NCBI GenBank assembly: GCA_031262205.1
Contig: JAISID010000020.1
Span: 1 to 63,155 of the forward strand
Length of the DNA stretch: 63,155 bases
Direction: 5' to 3'
Source: Holosporales bacterium
Lineage (GTDB): Bacteria; Pseudomonadota; Alphaproteobacteria; RUG11792
Shown here: positions 25,845 to 35,513 of the stretch, piece after piece
Position numbering within the stretch: position 1 is the first letter of the stretch
How the letters are laid out: each line of letters opens with the position of its first letter
The notes under the pieces: model-generated
The model's database searches: none
The model's input: the letters and a program-made list of their open reading frames with translations, nothing else
Told to the model about the DNA's origin: nothing
Translations under genes and position numbers: made by a program

Positions 25845-27206
25845 ATGAATTGCAAGGTTAGATTCGCTCCAAGTCCTACTGGATTCTTGCATATTGGAAA
25901 CGCTAGGATAGCGGTTGTAAATTATCTGTTCGCTAAAAAAAACAACGGTAGATTTTTGCTTAGAATAGACGACACCGACGCCATACGCTCTAAAAAAGAA
26001 TACGAAGACTCCATAATTGAAGATCTGGCGTGGCTTGGAATAGAGTACGATGAAACTTTCAGACAATCCGAAAGAAAAGAACGGTACGACGAAATTAAGA
26101 ACAACCTCGTGGCCGACGGAGTTTTATATAAATGCTACGAGTCTCAAGAAGAGCTGGAATATAAACGAAAAGTCTCGCTCTCGAAAGGAATTCCGCCGGT
26201 TTACGATAGACATTCGTTGACTCTTACCGACGAACAAAAACAAAAATTTGAGAGCGACGGCGTCCCGTCTTACTGGCGATTCAAACTTCCAAACAAAATT
26301 GTTTCCTGGGACGACATTATATTGGGGGAAATTTCATACGACTTGAACAACGTTAGCGATCCAGTCGTTATCAAAGCCGATGGAACATATCTTTATTCGT
26401 TCTCTTCAGTTGTCGACGATTCCGATAGCGGAGTAACTCATATCATAAGAGGCCAAGATCACGTCACGAATACGGCCGTTCAGATAGCGATGTTCGACAA
26501 AATCTCTAAAAATAAATTTAACGCTAAATTCGCGCATTTATCATTGTTCGTTAATAAAGACGGCTCGCAGTTTTCAAAAAGATTAGGGAGTATGAATTTA
26601 GGAGATTTAAGAAAACGCGGCATAGACCCTATGGCGATTTCTAATTTATTAGCGACGTTGGGTTCGTCGCTTGACGTAAGTTCATTCCAAAACATGGACG
26701 ATTTAATAGAGTATTTTGATATTAGAAAATTCAGCGCAAATTCTCCGAAGTTCGACATAGACGACGTTCTAAAACTAAACGGAAAAATAATCCGCTCAAA
26801 GCCTTATAAGGATATAAAAAAATTCGGGCTTTCAGAGGACGCGTTTGAAGTTATAAAAGACAACATTGAAAACTACAACGATTTCAAAACATGGAAAGAT
26901 ATACTAAAACCTGGGTATATTTCAAACTATGTTCCGAACGCCCAAGGAAAGAAGTTGTTAGAAACGGCGATTAGCGAACTGGAGAACGTCGTTGAACTCG
27001 ATAACGAATCCAGCGTGAAATTTTTGGAACGCCTAAAAAGCGCGGCGGGAGTTTCAGGGAAAGAACTTTATATACCTTTAAGAGAGTCGTTAACTAATAT
27101 GGAACACGGCCCGAATATTACGCAGTTATTTACTTTGTTTGGGAAAAAGGAAACGCAGCGAAGATTTGCTTCAACCGTTCTCAAAAGCAAGGAAATATGT
27201 CGATAG
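25845..27206 (+). CDS. gltX: Glutamyl-tRNA synthetase
   Basis: This class I synthetase charges tRNA-Glu (and possibly tRNA-Gln, if a GatCAB system is present). From the ATG at 25845 (MNCKVRFAPSPTGFLHIGNA) it has about 453 residues; the frame is open 19 codons further up, but family alignment places the start here. HIGH appears as HIGN and KMSKS as FSKRLGS. Many alphaproteobacteria have two GltX genes; I cannot tell which type this is. Its last 10 bases overlap the DUF4280 gene. Confidence 0.93.
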   Translation: MNCKVRFAPSPTGFLHIGNARIAVVNYLFAKKNNGRFLLRIDDTDAIRSKKEYEDSIIEDLAWLGIEYDETFRQSERKERYDEIKNNLVADGVLYKCYESQEELEYKRKVSLSKGIPPVYDRHSLTLTDEQKQKFESDGVPSYWRFKLPNKIVSWDDIILGEISYDLNNVSDPVVIKADGTYLYSFSSVVDDSDSGVTHIIRGQDHVTNTAVQIAMFDKISKNKFNAKFAHLSLFVNKDGSQFSKRLGSMNLGDLRKRGIDPMAISNLLATLGSSLDVSSFQNMDDLIEYFDIRKFSANSPKFDIDDVLKLNGKIIRSKPYKDIKKFGLSEDAFEVIKDNIENYNDFKTWKDILKPGYISNYVPNAQGKKLLETAISELENVVELDNESSVKFLERLKSAAGVSGKELYIPLRESLTNMEHGPNITQLFTLFGKKETQRRFASTVLKSKEICR

Positions 27207-27577
27207 CCGTAAACGGAGCATTATGTCAATGTTCGTTCGGAACGACGCCGTCTCCTCTTGTCGTTGTTCCAAAAGCACGAGTCTTCGCAGGCGGATTGCC
27301 TGTCGCGACGATAACGGATTTTATACCAGTGGTTAATATAGCGACGTTTGGAATGTGCTCCGCATTATCAAATCCCACCGTGGCCGCCGCGACTGCCGCC
27401 GCTTTCGGCGTATTGACTCCAATGCCGTGCGCGCCAGCGGTAACTTCTCCTTGGATACCGACAAAACCCGCCGTTCTATCGTCGCTCTGTCCAGTCGCTT
27501 GCAATGGAGATACTTGCATGTGTATGTGGGGAGGAATTGTAAAGATTATAATGCCAGGTCAGTGTTCAGTATTGTGA
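27197..27577 (+). CDS. PAAR-like DUF4280 protein
   Basis: The 126-residue protein matches the DUF4280 PAAR-like domain: an N-terminal GALCQCSFGTTPSPLVVVP, FGMCSALSNPTVAAATAAA, GVLTPMPCAPA and a C-terminal MWGGIVKIIMPGQ with conserved Cys residues. PAAR domains form the tip of contractile injection (type VI secretion and related) spikes. It overlaps the gltX end by 10 bases, with AAGGA just before its ATG. No other injection-system gene is seen here, so it may be an orphan spike tip or effector adaptor. Confidence 0.85.
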   Translation: MSIAVNGALCQCSFGTTPSPLVVVPKARVFAGGLPVATITDFIPVVNIATFGMCSALSNPTVAAATAAAFGVLTPMPCAPAVTSPWIPTKPAVLSSLCPVACNGDTCMCMWGGIVKIIMPGQCSVL

Positions 27578-28043
27578 CTTTTCTCTTGAAGACAACGTTT
27601 AAAAAAGGATTAACCTATCTCCATGCAACCTTGTACGTTGTCTCTCTCCTCGCAATCAATACCCAAATATCCCCCTTTCCTGTTAAGATTATCGCATAAA
27701 ATCATTTTCCTAAGTCTATGCTTGAATTTTCAAAGATTGTGTCTTTAAATTCAAACATACAGTTGTTTTATGCCTTTTGTTATTCTGCGACAAAGACGCT
27801 TAACCCCGTCCTTATACTTAATTATAAAGTAATCTATTGCGGCTTCCGACGTTGAAATTAACCTTGTACGGCTTAGTTCTTCTTTGCTTCTTAACCCAAT
27901 TCTAATTTACCTAATGTACGTTAAGGCATGAGTTCCTTAAAAAATAAGCCGCCGTTTAAAAATATCCCTTATAAATGTCGCTGTAGAATTTTATATCTCA
28001 CAAACAATTCTGAATCTTTATTATTAAATGTAAATGAAATACA
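27578..28043. other. Gap after the DUF4280 gene
   Basis: No convincing gene. On the minus strand a frame of about 50 codons without an ATG (27785-27920 region) reads KEELSRTRLISTSEAAIDYF and then KDGVKRLCRR; it may be a gene remnant. Confidence 0.3.
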
Positions 28044-29135
28044 TCAAGATATAAAACTCATAACTTTCTTGACGCACCAATCCGAAATAGATAGTATATT
28101 GATTTTCTTACAAGCAGCTGCTTTTTCTTTAGCGTCAATCGTATCGCCGACATATAGTTTTGTTATGCAAGACTTATTTATCCTATCCATGGCTTTTGGG
28201 GATAAAACCGGATGAGTCATATATGCTATAACCTCTTTAGCTCCTTGCTCGGCAATTTTCTCGGCCACATTACATAAAGTCCCACCGGAATCTACTATAT
28301 CGTCTATTATAATACAAATTTTCCCCTTTAAACCTTCGCTTGAAAAATCCACAATTTCACTTTTGCTTCCGTCCTTCGATCTACGTTTTGTCGCGACTCT
28401 TAAATCAACTTTTATTTCTTCGGCTATGGGAACGACGATCGATTTCGCCGCTCCGGCATCTGGAGCAATTAGTACGCTATTATGTAAGTCATGGTTTCGC
28501 TTTATTGTCTCTGCAAAAAATTCGTTCGTATTTATATTCACAGTCGGAACATTAAAAAATCCTTGAATTTGATCAGCGTGCAATTTAACTAGAAAAATCT
28601 TTTTTATATACGGTTGCGACAAAATATTAGCTATAACTTTTGCCGAAAACGCCTCCGAGGCTGTTCTTACTCTATCCTGTCTTGAATACCCCAAATAAGG
28701 AATTAACAAATATATTTCGCCCGCGCCGAGAGAATGCGCTATATTTGCGGCAAATACTAATTCCATAAAAGCATCGTTAATATCCCCTGAAATCGATTGC
28801 ACTATCAAGACTTTTTCGCCTTGTAATTTATTCCCGTCGTCGATTTTGATTAGAGATTCGCCATCGTCAAATTTAGAAACGTTTGTGTAAAAAATATTAG
28901 AACGGTCGAAATTAGTCAGGTTATAGATAAATTCTTTCGCATTTGAACACGTCAATATTTTCACATCCTTGCGAATGTTTTTATGGCCTGTCTTCTTTGC
29001 CTCGTTCTTTCGCGTGTTCTTAGACGAATCAGCGGCAAGACAATAGTTTTCTAATGGAGTTGTTAAATGTACGGTTATTATGCAAATTGAAGCTGTTAAT
29101 AATCTTAAAAAGTTCTTCTTAAATCCCCTACTCAT
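28044..29135 (-). CDS. Ribose-phosphate pyrophosphokinase homologue with signal peptide
   Basis: The body (about 57-363) is a PRPP synthetase homologue: PYLGYSRQDRV (ATP/flexible loop), VKLHADQIQGFFNVP, VLIAPDAGAAKS and the PRPP loop IIIDDIVDSGGTL. PRPP feeds nucleotide and NAD synthesis. Unlike normal Prs, it has a 55-residue N-terminal extension: KKNFLRLLTASICIITVHL and a cleavage-like CLAADS, then a Lys-rich linker. This predicts export. The usual Prs N-terminus is degenerate, so activity is uncertain. It stands alone. Confidence 0.85.
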   Translation of the reverse strand: MSRGFKKNFLRLLTASICIITVHLTTPLENYCLAADSSKNTRKNEAKKTGHKNIRKDVKILTCSNAKEFIYNLTNFDRSNIFYTNVSKFDDGESLIKIDDGNKLQGEKVLIVQSISGDINDAFMELVFAANIAHSLGAGEIYLLIPYLGYSRQDRVRTASEAFSAKVIANILSQPYIKKIFLVKLHADQIQGFFNVPTVNINTNEFFAETIKRNHDLHNSVLIAPDAGAAKSIVVPIAEEIKVDLRVATKRRSKDGSKSEIVDFSSEGLKGKICIIIDDIVDSGGTLCNVAEKIAEQGAKEVIAYMTHPVLSPKAMDRINKSCITKLYVGDTIDAKEKAAACKKINILSISDWCVKKVMSFIS

Positions 29136-29307
29136 AAATTTGTAATCAATACGGAAAGCCTTGATATAATATGATTATAACACTTTCTTTGTTTAAAGAG
29201 AAACTTTGTTGTTAACGTGTTAATGATTTGTAGAATGTTGTCAGGGGACGATTCTAAATTTATTAAAGGAACCTCTTAAGCCACCGCGAAATATCAAAGT
29301 TTACAGG

Positions 29308-30288
29308 TTATCTTTTCCTACTTTCAACATATACTCTCACGTTCTTTGAACAATCTTTTTTGAGAACGATTCCCGATAGATTTGTCGCTACAAACTCTTT
29401 TTGACAGATATCCTCGGCGATTCTTTCAAGAAGACTATACGATACGATATGCTGTTTTTTAGGTGAAGTTGCATTGACAATTATGTTCAAAACTCTAATC
29501 TTTAACTCGCAGGGAAGTTCTTTAAATTTCTTAATTTCAATATAAACTCCGTTAAAAATCTCCGAAGCAATACGTCTTGCAATTTCTTCTAGACAATCGT
29601 TTGCCCTCTGAATCCTCCTCACTGTTTTATTCACATTCGTTACGTTCAAATTATACTTCTCAGACAACTCGCAATATGCGTTTCTCCATTTCGTTCTCTC
29701 AAACCTAGGATCGTTATTAGACGGATCGAACACATATTTCTTTATCCCAAATCTTTTTTCTAAAGTCTCGCGAATATCAAACGGAGTGAAATCAAGCAAC
29801 GGTCGAACTAACATGATGTCCTTAAATTCCGATGCATACTTAATGCAAGATAGTCCCCTAATCGAAGAACCTCTCGATAACCTCATAAAAAAAGTCTCCC
29901 ATTGATCAAAAGCATGATGCGCCGTCATTAGCGTTTCGCAAGCGATTTCTTTACAGAAATCATAAAGCAAATTATACCTGGCTACTCTCGCTTTCAGCTC
30001 TATATTCCCGCCGATATTTTTCGGATGTTCCCAAACTAAAACTTCATATTTTATATTGTTATTCCGCAGAATCTCAATGATTGGCAAAATCTCCGTCGAC
30101 GACTCTTTCCGTAACTTATGATCGACAATACAAGCAAAGATATCTATATTATGGAGCTTAGCGTAATTATTCGTAAGCATTGTCAAACAAAGACTATCCG
30201 CTCCCCCCGAAAGCCCGACTGCCCATATCTTTTTTTCTCGTATTTCCTCTGGAATTTTCTCAGAAAATAACTCGTCCGATATGAGCAT
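29308..30288 (-). CDS. tilS: tRNA(Ile)-lysidine synthase
   Basis: TilS modifies C34 of tRNA-Ile2 so that it reads AUA. The N-type ATP pyrophosphatase loop SGGADSLCLTML lies at about residues 28-39. TAHHAFDQWETFFMRLSRGS matches the family's HHxxDQxET...RGS motif. At 326 residues the C-terminal extension is short. It is essential in most bacteria. Confidence 0.93.
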   Translation of the reverse strand: MLISDELFSEKIPEEIREKKIWAVGLSGGADSLCLTMLTNNYAKLHNIDIFACIVDHKLRKESSTEILPIIEILRNNNIKYEVLVWEHPKNIGGNIELKARVARYNLLYDFCKEIACETLMTAHHAFDQWETFFMRLSRGSSIRGLSCIKYASEFKDIMLVRPLLDFTPFDIRETLEKRFGIKKYVFDPSNNDPRFERTKWRNAYCELSEKYNLNVTNVNKTVRRIQRANDCLEEIARRIASEIFNGVYIEIKKFKELPCELKIRVLNIIVNATSPKKQHIVSYSLLERIAEDICQKEFVATNLSGIVLKKDCSKNVRVYVESRKR

Positions 30289-30420
30289 TTATGAATGCAA
30301 TAAAGACCAATATAAAATTGATGCTAAGTTTACGCTAAAGTATTGTCAACTCAATGTTGCCAATGCGAATTTTAATCTCTCGTTTATCTAAACTTTAGAA
30401 CAACCCCGCTCAATAAAAAG

Positions 30421-31278
30421 CTATTCAATACGCAACTGCGACAAATGAACGATCGCTACTAAAAGAACATATCGACACTCGGGATTTAATGCCATTATCA
30501 GTTCTTCTTTTGCCCTTGTTATTTCCTCCACAGAGTCGCGGTAAATTTCAAGCCCCTCTTTTGGTAGAGGAATCCCAAAACTATCATACGATGGGATGAA
30601 TCTATGCATTATTGTCCGGCAAACCTCGAGGACTTTTTCATCGACTTTTTGATCAACTAGGAAATCGTAATTTTCTTTAACCAGCTCGGCTTTTAAACCA
30701 ATGGACATTATTCCGAATAATCTGTCGGTTAAATCCACGCCTTGAGAATCTTCAACGCCAAACAAATCATGTTCAAAACGAACTGGGGGAGCTAATAATT
30801 GACTTATTTTTTTACCTCCATCTTGACAACTTGTCATTTTAACCAAAGCATCTTCAATCTGTAAGCTAGGCATTCTACTCTCGCGCAAACCGCTACCCTT
30901 TTTATCCAATGCTTCCTCTGTTTTCTTTATTTCCGCAATTACATTATTGACATATAAGTCGCGAAGCGCTTGAGTCCTTTCAGCAGGATCAAGTAATCTA
31001 CGGACTAAATCAGTTTGCCTATCGTCGGTAAAAAGTCCTAACTCCAACCTTGTCGAGTATCTGTAAATACGAAATTTGAATGGCGTCGGTTTAATTACAT
31101 GTATGCATTCGGCTTCTCTCTGCAACGCTTCAGCAATTTCGCTATCTTCAATTGCCTCATAAAAAACTTCGCTTTGAGATAATCTCGGCAAACCTGTAAG
31201 TCCTTTCTCATCCGAAGTCGCTCCATATACAATTCCAGAGCCAAGAAGAACAAAAGCAAAACGAAGCAAAACTTTCAT
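30421..31278 (-). CDS. Exported protein of unknown function
   Basis: I do not recognise this 285-residue protein. A clear signal peptide (KVLLRFAFVLLGSGIVYGAT, cleavage near residue 19-21) is followed by a mostly helical, charged body with no membrane segment and a Cys in MTSCQDGGKK. The product should be periplasmic or secreted. It lies alone between tilS and xseA on the same strand, separated from xseA by a family B repeat. Confidence 0.65.
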   Translation of the reverse strand: MKVLLRFAFVLLGSGIVYGATSDEKGLTGLPRLSQSEVFYEAIEDSEIAEALQREAECIHVIKPTPFKFRIYRYSTRLELGLFTDDRQTDLVRRLLDPAERTQALRDLYVNNVIAEIKKTEEALDKKGSGLRESRMPSLQIEDALVKMTSCQDGGKKISQLLAPPVRFEHDLFGVEDSQGVDLTDRLFGIMSIGLKAELVKENYDFLVDQKVDEKVLEVCRTIMHRFIPSYDSFGIPLPKEGLEIYRDSVEEITRAKEELIMALNPECRYVLLVAIVHLSQLRIE

Positions 31279-31476
31279 AACGAGCGACTTATAAAGAATC
31301 TTTCCCTATTATTTAGGTTACGCGTCTTTTACGGAAATGTCAAAAATTTTTAAGAAATTAAAATATAATTACTATAATGCCGACAAAAACAGTTATAGAC
31401 TGATAAAACTAGTCTCGCAAATACAGTTCTAATAAATTTGGCTGAAAGAGCGGATACTTGCATCGTTATATTTTTC

Positions 31477-31600
31477 GGAATCATCCCCTGATACTAAAAA
31501 ATGACAGTCGTATACAAGACCTAACTAAAACGCAACCATACCAAATTAGAATTGATTAGCCGCAAATAAGATTTTTAGAGCGTTAAGGCATAATTTCCTA
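31477..31600 (+). repeat. Family B repeat, copy B4
   Basis: CGGAATCATCCCCTGATAC opens and GCGTTAAGGCATAATTTCCT closes the element. The interior GTCGTATACAAGACCTAACT and TTAGAATTGATTAGCCGCAA matches B2 and B5. It occupies most of the 358-base gap between the exported gene and xseA. Confidence 0.65.
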
Positions 31601-31636
31601 TATCTTTATTTCTGAAATCCAACCAATACGAATGGT

Positions 31637-32971
31637 CTAAATCGTAACAGAGCCGTCTTGAAAATGAATAATAATTTCATTCCCCTTAGATTTTTCAAAT
31701 TCTACTTTTGTCTCTATTGGTTTTCCCAATTTATCCGTCACAAAGCAAAACCCTTTTTCTAAAATCTTTTTAAACGACCCTTGTTCGAGCCTATTAAACA
31801 GCACTTCAGCCCTATCAAAGTACTTGCTTAAATAAGTTCTCAACAGTTTTACGTATATCGCCGACAATAATTCGTATTTTTGTTTTTTTAGCGAGATATA
31901 ATTCCCCAAATTAATTAGCTTCTTTGACTGCAACGTCAATACTTCTTTTCTCATGAAGTTTTCAATCGCTACAAGAAGCCTATCTATTTTATCGTCAAAT
32001 TTCTGGCTAATCGCAACTATTGCAAACTGAGATGAAGTCAGACGCTTAACCGCCGAATCTACCCGTATTGAAATTTCTTTAATAATACGACTTATCAAAG
32101 TTTTCATCCTCAAGGAATTTTCCTCAATTTGTAATTTAACCTCCGATAAAACCGGCGTAGCTAATTCAATCGCCGCAGTCGGAGTAGGCGCTCTTAAATC
32201 GGCGGCGTAATCTATTAGCGTCGTATCGGTTTCATGACCTACTGCGGAAATAACTGGAATCTTACTATCAAACACCGCCTTAACGACTACCTCTTCATTA
32301 AAAGTCCAGAGGTCTTCTATACTGCCTCCGCCGCGAGCGACTATTAAAACATCCGGTCTTTTTTCAGTCATAAAATTAAAACCTCGAACGGCGTTGGCAA
32401 CCTGTTCCGCAGAACCCGCCCCTTGAACGTTTACCGACCAAACTACAACATGGCAACACGGATATCTATCTTCCAGTCTATGTCTCATGTCCTGCAAAAC
32501 AGCTCCCGTTTTTGAAGTGACGATCCCTATAATATTTGGAAATTTCGGGAGCGTTCGTTTCTTATCAAAATATCCCAATGAAGTGAAAAGTTTCTTTCGC
32601 TCGTTTAGAAGTTTCAACAACGCCCCTTCCCCTGCGACGTTTGCCTCTTCGATTATAAACTGATACTGCGATCTAGCCGGATACGTCGTAACTCGTCCTC
32701 TTGCAATAATCTCCATCCCGTCCTCGAGTGGAAAGCCTATTTTTGTTCCCCGCCAACAAATAGCGTTTATTACCGACTCGTTGTCTTTTAAAGATAAATA
32801 TGTGTGGCCGGAAGAGTGATTCTTCAATCCGGAAATTTCTCCTTGGATTTTTAAGGAAGAAAAATTATTCTCGATTTCTCCTTTTATCGCATACGACAGT
32901 TCTGAAACCGTAAATATTTTTTCTTCGCCAAAAATATGAAGCGAAGCGCCAAGAGCAAAATTTGAAGACAT
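31637..32971 (-). CDS. xseA: Exodeoxyribonuclease VII large subunit
   Basis: The 444-residue protein has the N-terminal OB fold (FTVSELSYAIKGEIENNFSS and LKIQGEISGLKNHSSGHTYL) and the catalytic domain with GIVTSKTGAVLQDMRHRLEDRYP, VLIVARGGGSIEDLWTFNEE and SAVGHETDTTLIDYAADLRA. It degrades single-stranded DNA with XseB (24225). Length and motifs are normal. It is monocistronic. Confidence 0.96.
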   Translation of the reverse strand: MSSNFALGASLHIFGEEKIFTVSELSYAIKGEIENNFSSLKIQGEISGLKNHSSGHTYLSLKDNESVINAICWRGTKIGFPLEDGMEIIARGRVTTYPARSQYQFIIEEANVAGEGALLKLLNERKKLFTSLGYFDKKRTLPKFPNIIGIVTSKTGAVLQDMRHRLEDRYPCCHVVVWSVNVQGAGSAEQVANAVRGFNFMTEKRPDVLIVARGGGSIEDLWTFNEEVVVKAVFDSKIPVISAVGHETDTTLIDYAADLRAPTPTAAIELATPVLSEVKLQIEENSLRMKTLISRIIKEISIRVDSAVKRLTSSQFAIVAISQKFDDKIDRLLVAIENFMRKEVLTLQSKKLINLGNYISLKKQKYELLSAIYVKLLRTYLSKYFDRAEVLFNRLEQGSFKKILEKGFCFVTDKLGKPIETKVEFEKSKGNEIIIHFQDGSVTI

Positions 32972-33265
32972 AATACAATTCCAACTATAAATGCAGAATT
33001 ATTTTAACAAATAAAAAGTATTATTCCAAAATGATTGTCATATCGCCAGATAAAATTCCATACATCCTATAAATGGTCAGTTTATATTTTTTGCTTATGA
33101 TACTTATTACTTTATAAATATTAGTTAGGTAAAAAAGTATATACAAACATATAAAATCCCGCAGGAATTTATATCCTTTTGTTTTACTATTTTCACAGTG
33201 AAATTTTATATCTAATAAATCGTAAAACCAACTACTATACAAGTTTGTACAAATTTATATAAAAG

Positions 33266-33294
33266 TTGTAACTAATACTATATTAGAGTAAAAT
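33266..33294 (+). promoter_or_regulatory. Promoter of the exported gene pair
   Basis: TTGTAA (33266-33271) and TAAAAT (33289-33294) are separated by exactly 17 bases, 31 bases before the ATG at 33325. ACGGAGG lies about 7 bases before that ATG. Surrounding DNA is very AT-rich. Confidence 0.55.
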
Positions 33295-33324
33295 TACTGT
33301 AGTTAATTTGACGGAGGTTGAGTT

Positions 33325-34173
33325 ATGTTTAAAAAATTTGTAGGAATTATCATATGCTGGATTTTTTGCATAGAAACAGGAATAACGGCAACGACTTATA
33401 ATCATTCCGATGAAAAACATCTTTCTTTATTTTGTTCCTTGACGGAAGAAAAGCAAGTTGCAATATTGGACAATGTTTTTTCATCAATATCAACTGAAAA
33501 TCAATTAACTTTTATGAAAGGATTATGTTCGCACTTTGACGCAGATGTTTTAGCTGGAGCTTTATCTATTTTTCTTGAAGGCGAAAGTGACTGTTATAAA
33601 AAACTATTGTCGGTGTTATGCCTCAACGACACAGAAAGTTCTGCTGTTCCTTCGCCATATAAAGAATTAACTAGTCTTGCATTAAACACATTGTTACAAA
33701 AACAATCAAAGTCTGGCATAGGATTATTTTGTACGCTATATCCTTTATTAAAGCCTGACGATCAAAAAAGCGAAGCATCAAAGTTCTTATCTTCCGAATC
33801 AAGCTCTACTATGTTTAAAAAAGCAATTACGGACGTTCAAAGAAAAGTTTTTATGTTATGCGAAGGGGCTCGTTGTCATCTGAATGATTTTTCACGAAGT
33901 GGGCAAGACTGGGAATTAAATCAAGCGGTAGGAACGTTAATTTGTTGTAAAAAACTGACGAACGATTCACCTTCTTATTTTGTAACCCTTGGCATATTAT
34001 GTTATCAATATGGCGATAAATTGGATGTTAAACAATTAGAAATGCTTGGATTAACAATAGAACGCCAGAAAATACCCGAGCATGGAATATTCTTATTAAA
34101 ACAAGCTGCAAAAAATGATTCTATGGCGGAAGAATATTTGGCGACACATTATACTGGAGATGAAGATGAATAA
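33325..34173 (+). CDS. Exported protein of unknown function
   Basis: I recognise no family. The 282-residue protein has a signal peptide (FVGIIICWIFCIETGITATT). The mature part is helical with several Cys residues. Its C-terminal 80 residues (PSYFVTLGILCYQYGDKLDV to SMAEEYLATHY) loosely resemble SEL1/TPR-type repeats ending in KQAAKNDSMAEEYL. It has a strong Shine-Dalgarno GGAGG and the promoter at 33266. The next exported gene starts inside its last 14 bases, so the two form an operon. Confidence 0.65.
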   Translation: MFKKFVGIIICWIFCIETGITATTYNHSDEKHLSLFCSLTEEKQVAILDNVFSSISTENQLTFMKGLCSHFDADVLAGALSIFLEGESDCYKKLLSVLCLNDTESSAVPSPYKELTSLALNTLLQKQSKSGIGLFCTLYPLLKPDDQKSEASKFLSSESSSTMFKKAITDVQRKVFMLCEGARCHLNDFSRSGQDWELNQAVGTLICCKKLTNDSPSYFVTLGILCYQYGDKLDVKQLEMLGLTIERQKIPEHGIFLLKQAAKNDSMAEEYLATHYTGDEDE

Positions 34174-35257
34174 CATAAAAATAGGGTTATTTCTCTTTTT
34201 TGTTCTTTCAAACTTATCCTTTGTAAAAGCGGCTGAGGAAGCTCCGCTCCGTATTTTCGTTAATGATATCTTAACAAATTGCGATACAGTAGAGGAAAAA
34301 GCTGTTGATGGGAAAAACGCCATAGTCGTTCCTCCAGGCAATACGTTTTTAAGCGGCCTTTTCCCTACTGTGACAAGTTATCAAGTAGACGGAGAAATTG
34401 AATTTGCAGACATTGTATTAGAAGACGCCGAGGCTAGATCGCTCATTAAAAAGAATGCATTGATCATGAAATTAACCGCTTTGGAAGAGAATATTCCGAG
34501 TGATTCTATTTCTACATTGTCTAAATTGTCTAATGCAGCAAGAATAAATACTCTATTAGAAGAAGTTGATCACGCGCCTTTTTTAAGCGATAGTTTAGAA
34601 GGTTTGAGAGGACAACTTGCATGTATTGGAGCGGAAAAGGATACTTTAATAGTAGAAGTTTCCGAATTATTAAATACTTACATTACAAAAGCAATAGTGC
34701 TTCTTCGCGAACGTAGTTTCAAAGAAAAAACAGGGAGTGCTATAGAAGAATTAGAGCGGTGTAGAGCTTTGTCTTACGAAGACAAACTAGCTTTCTTTAG
34801 GGGGAGAGAGGCTCAAAATCTACGCAGTGTTATACATAGCGAAGATGTAATACTTTACAGCTTGTTCAAAGGAAAATATCCAAGCCCAAGCATCGATCAT
34901 CTTACCGTAACGTATTCTACTAGCGATATGTGCTCAGAATGCGATAAAAGTTTTAAACCAGATATAATCGGGGAATTATTACACCAATCAATGCTTCGTA
35001 TGATCTACTTTTCAACTCGGGCAGGAACAACGACACAGGGAGTTGATTATCAGTATAGGCCACATGAACCTGCACCAGATAAACGATTAATAAATCCTAC
35101 GAGGCAAAACACACATACAGATACAAAGGTTACGCATGTGAGAGTGCAAAGACCCGATAAAGCGCAACGCTCATCAAAGCCAGTACCAGCAGACGAACAA
35201 GGTAAAATTCTTGAATTTGGAGTCGGCGTAAAAAGTGCAAATTATGCAACTGAATGA
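34160..35257 (+). CDS. Exported protein of unknown function
   Basis: This protein has about 365 residues. Its signal peptide (NIKIGLFLFFVLSNLSFVKA) places the start at 34160 or 34166, overlapping the end of the previous gene. It contains MCSECDKSF, a CxxC pair in the second half, and a basic, Pro-rich C-terminal tail. PLRIFVNDILTNC after the signal resembles PLRIVVNRDLT in the exported protein at 51201, a weak hint of a family. Function unknown. Confidence 0.62.
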   Translation: MKMNNIKIGLFLFFVLSNLSFVKAAEEAPLRIFVNDILTNCDTVEEKAVDGKNAIVVPPGNTFLSGLFPTVTSYQVDGEIEFADIVLEDAEARSLIKKNALIMKLTALEENIPSDSISTLSKLSNAARINTLLEEVDHAPFLSDSLEGLRGQLACIGAEKDTLIVEVSELLNTYITKAIVLLRERSFKEKTGSAIEELERCRALSYEDKLAFFRGREAQNLRSVIHSEDVILYSLFKGKYPSPSIDHLTVTYSTSDMCSECDKSFKPDIIGELLHQSMLRMIYFSTRAGTTTQGVDYQYRPHEPAPDKRLINPTRQNTHTDTKVTHVRVQRPDKAQRSSKPVPADEQGKILEFGVGVKSANYATE

Positions 35258-35513
35258 CAAGGACTGATGTTGAAATAAATATCCAAAAGCAACTAAAACT
35301 GGATTGAGCTGAATATTTCTTTGCCTATTACGTACATTTCGCTTGTTATTAAGTGTGTATAAATTCTAGATTTTCTAATTTTACGGTTAAACCCCTTGTA
35401 TTATCAACGTTGTTCCCGCGTTCCTATCGTTCCCGTAATCATATAAGCGCCTCTAATGCGGTTAATAAACGATTCCTCATTAGTTTCAGCCTTTAAGAAA
35501 ACGCCTAAAGAAA

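Noticed and set aside
27226..27519. 97-codon minus-strand frame inside the DUF4280 gene
   Set aside because: The + strand frame has clear PAAR-like motifs and a ribosome site; the other is a shadow.
33021..33242. 73-codon minus-strand frame in AT-rich DNA before 33325
   Set aside because: Composition is that of AT-rich intergenic DNA (Ile/Tyr/Lys/Phe-rich), and there is no ribosome site or homology.
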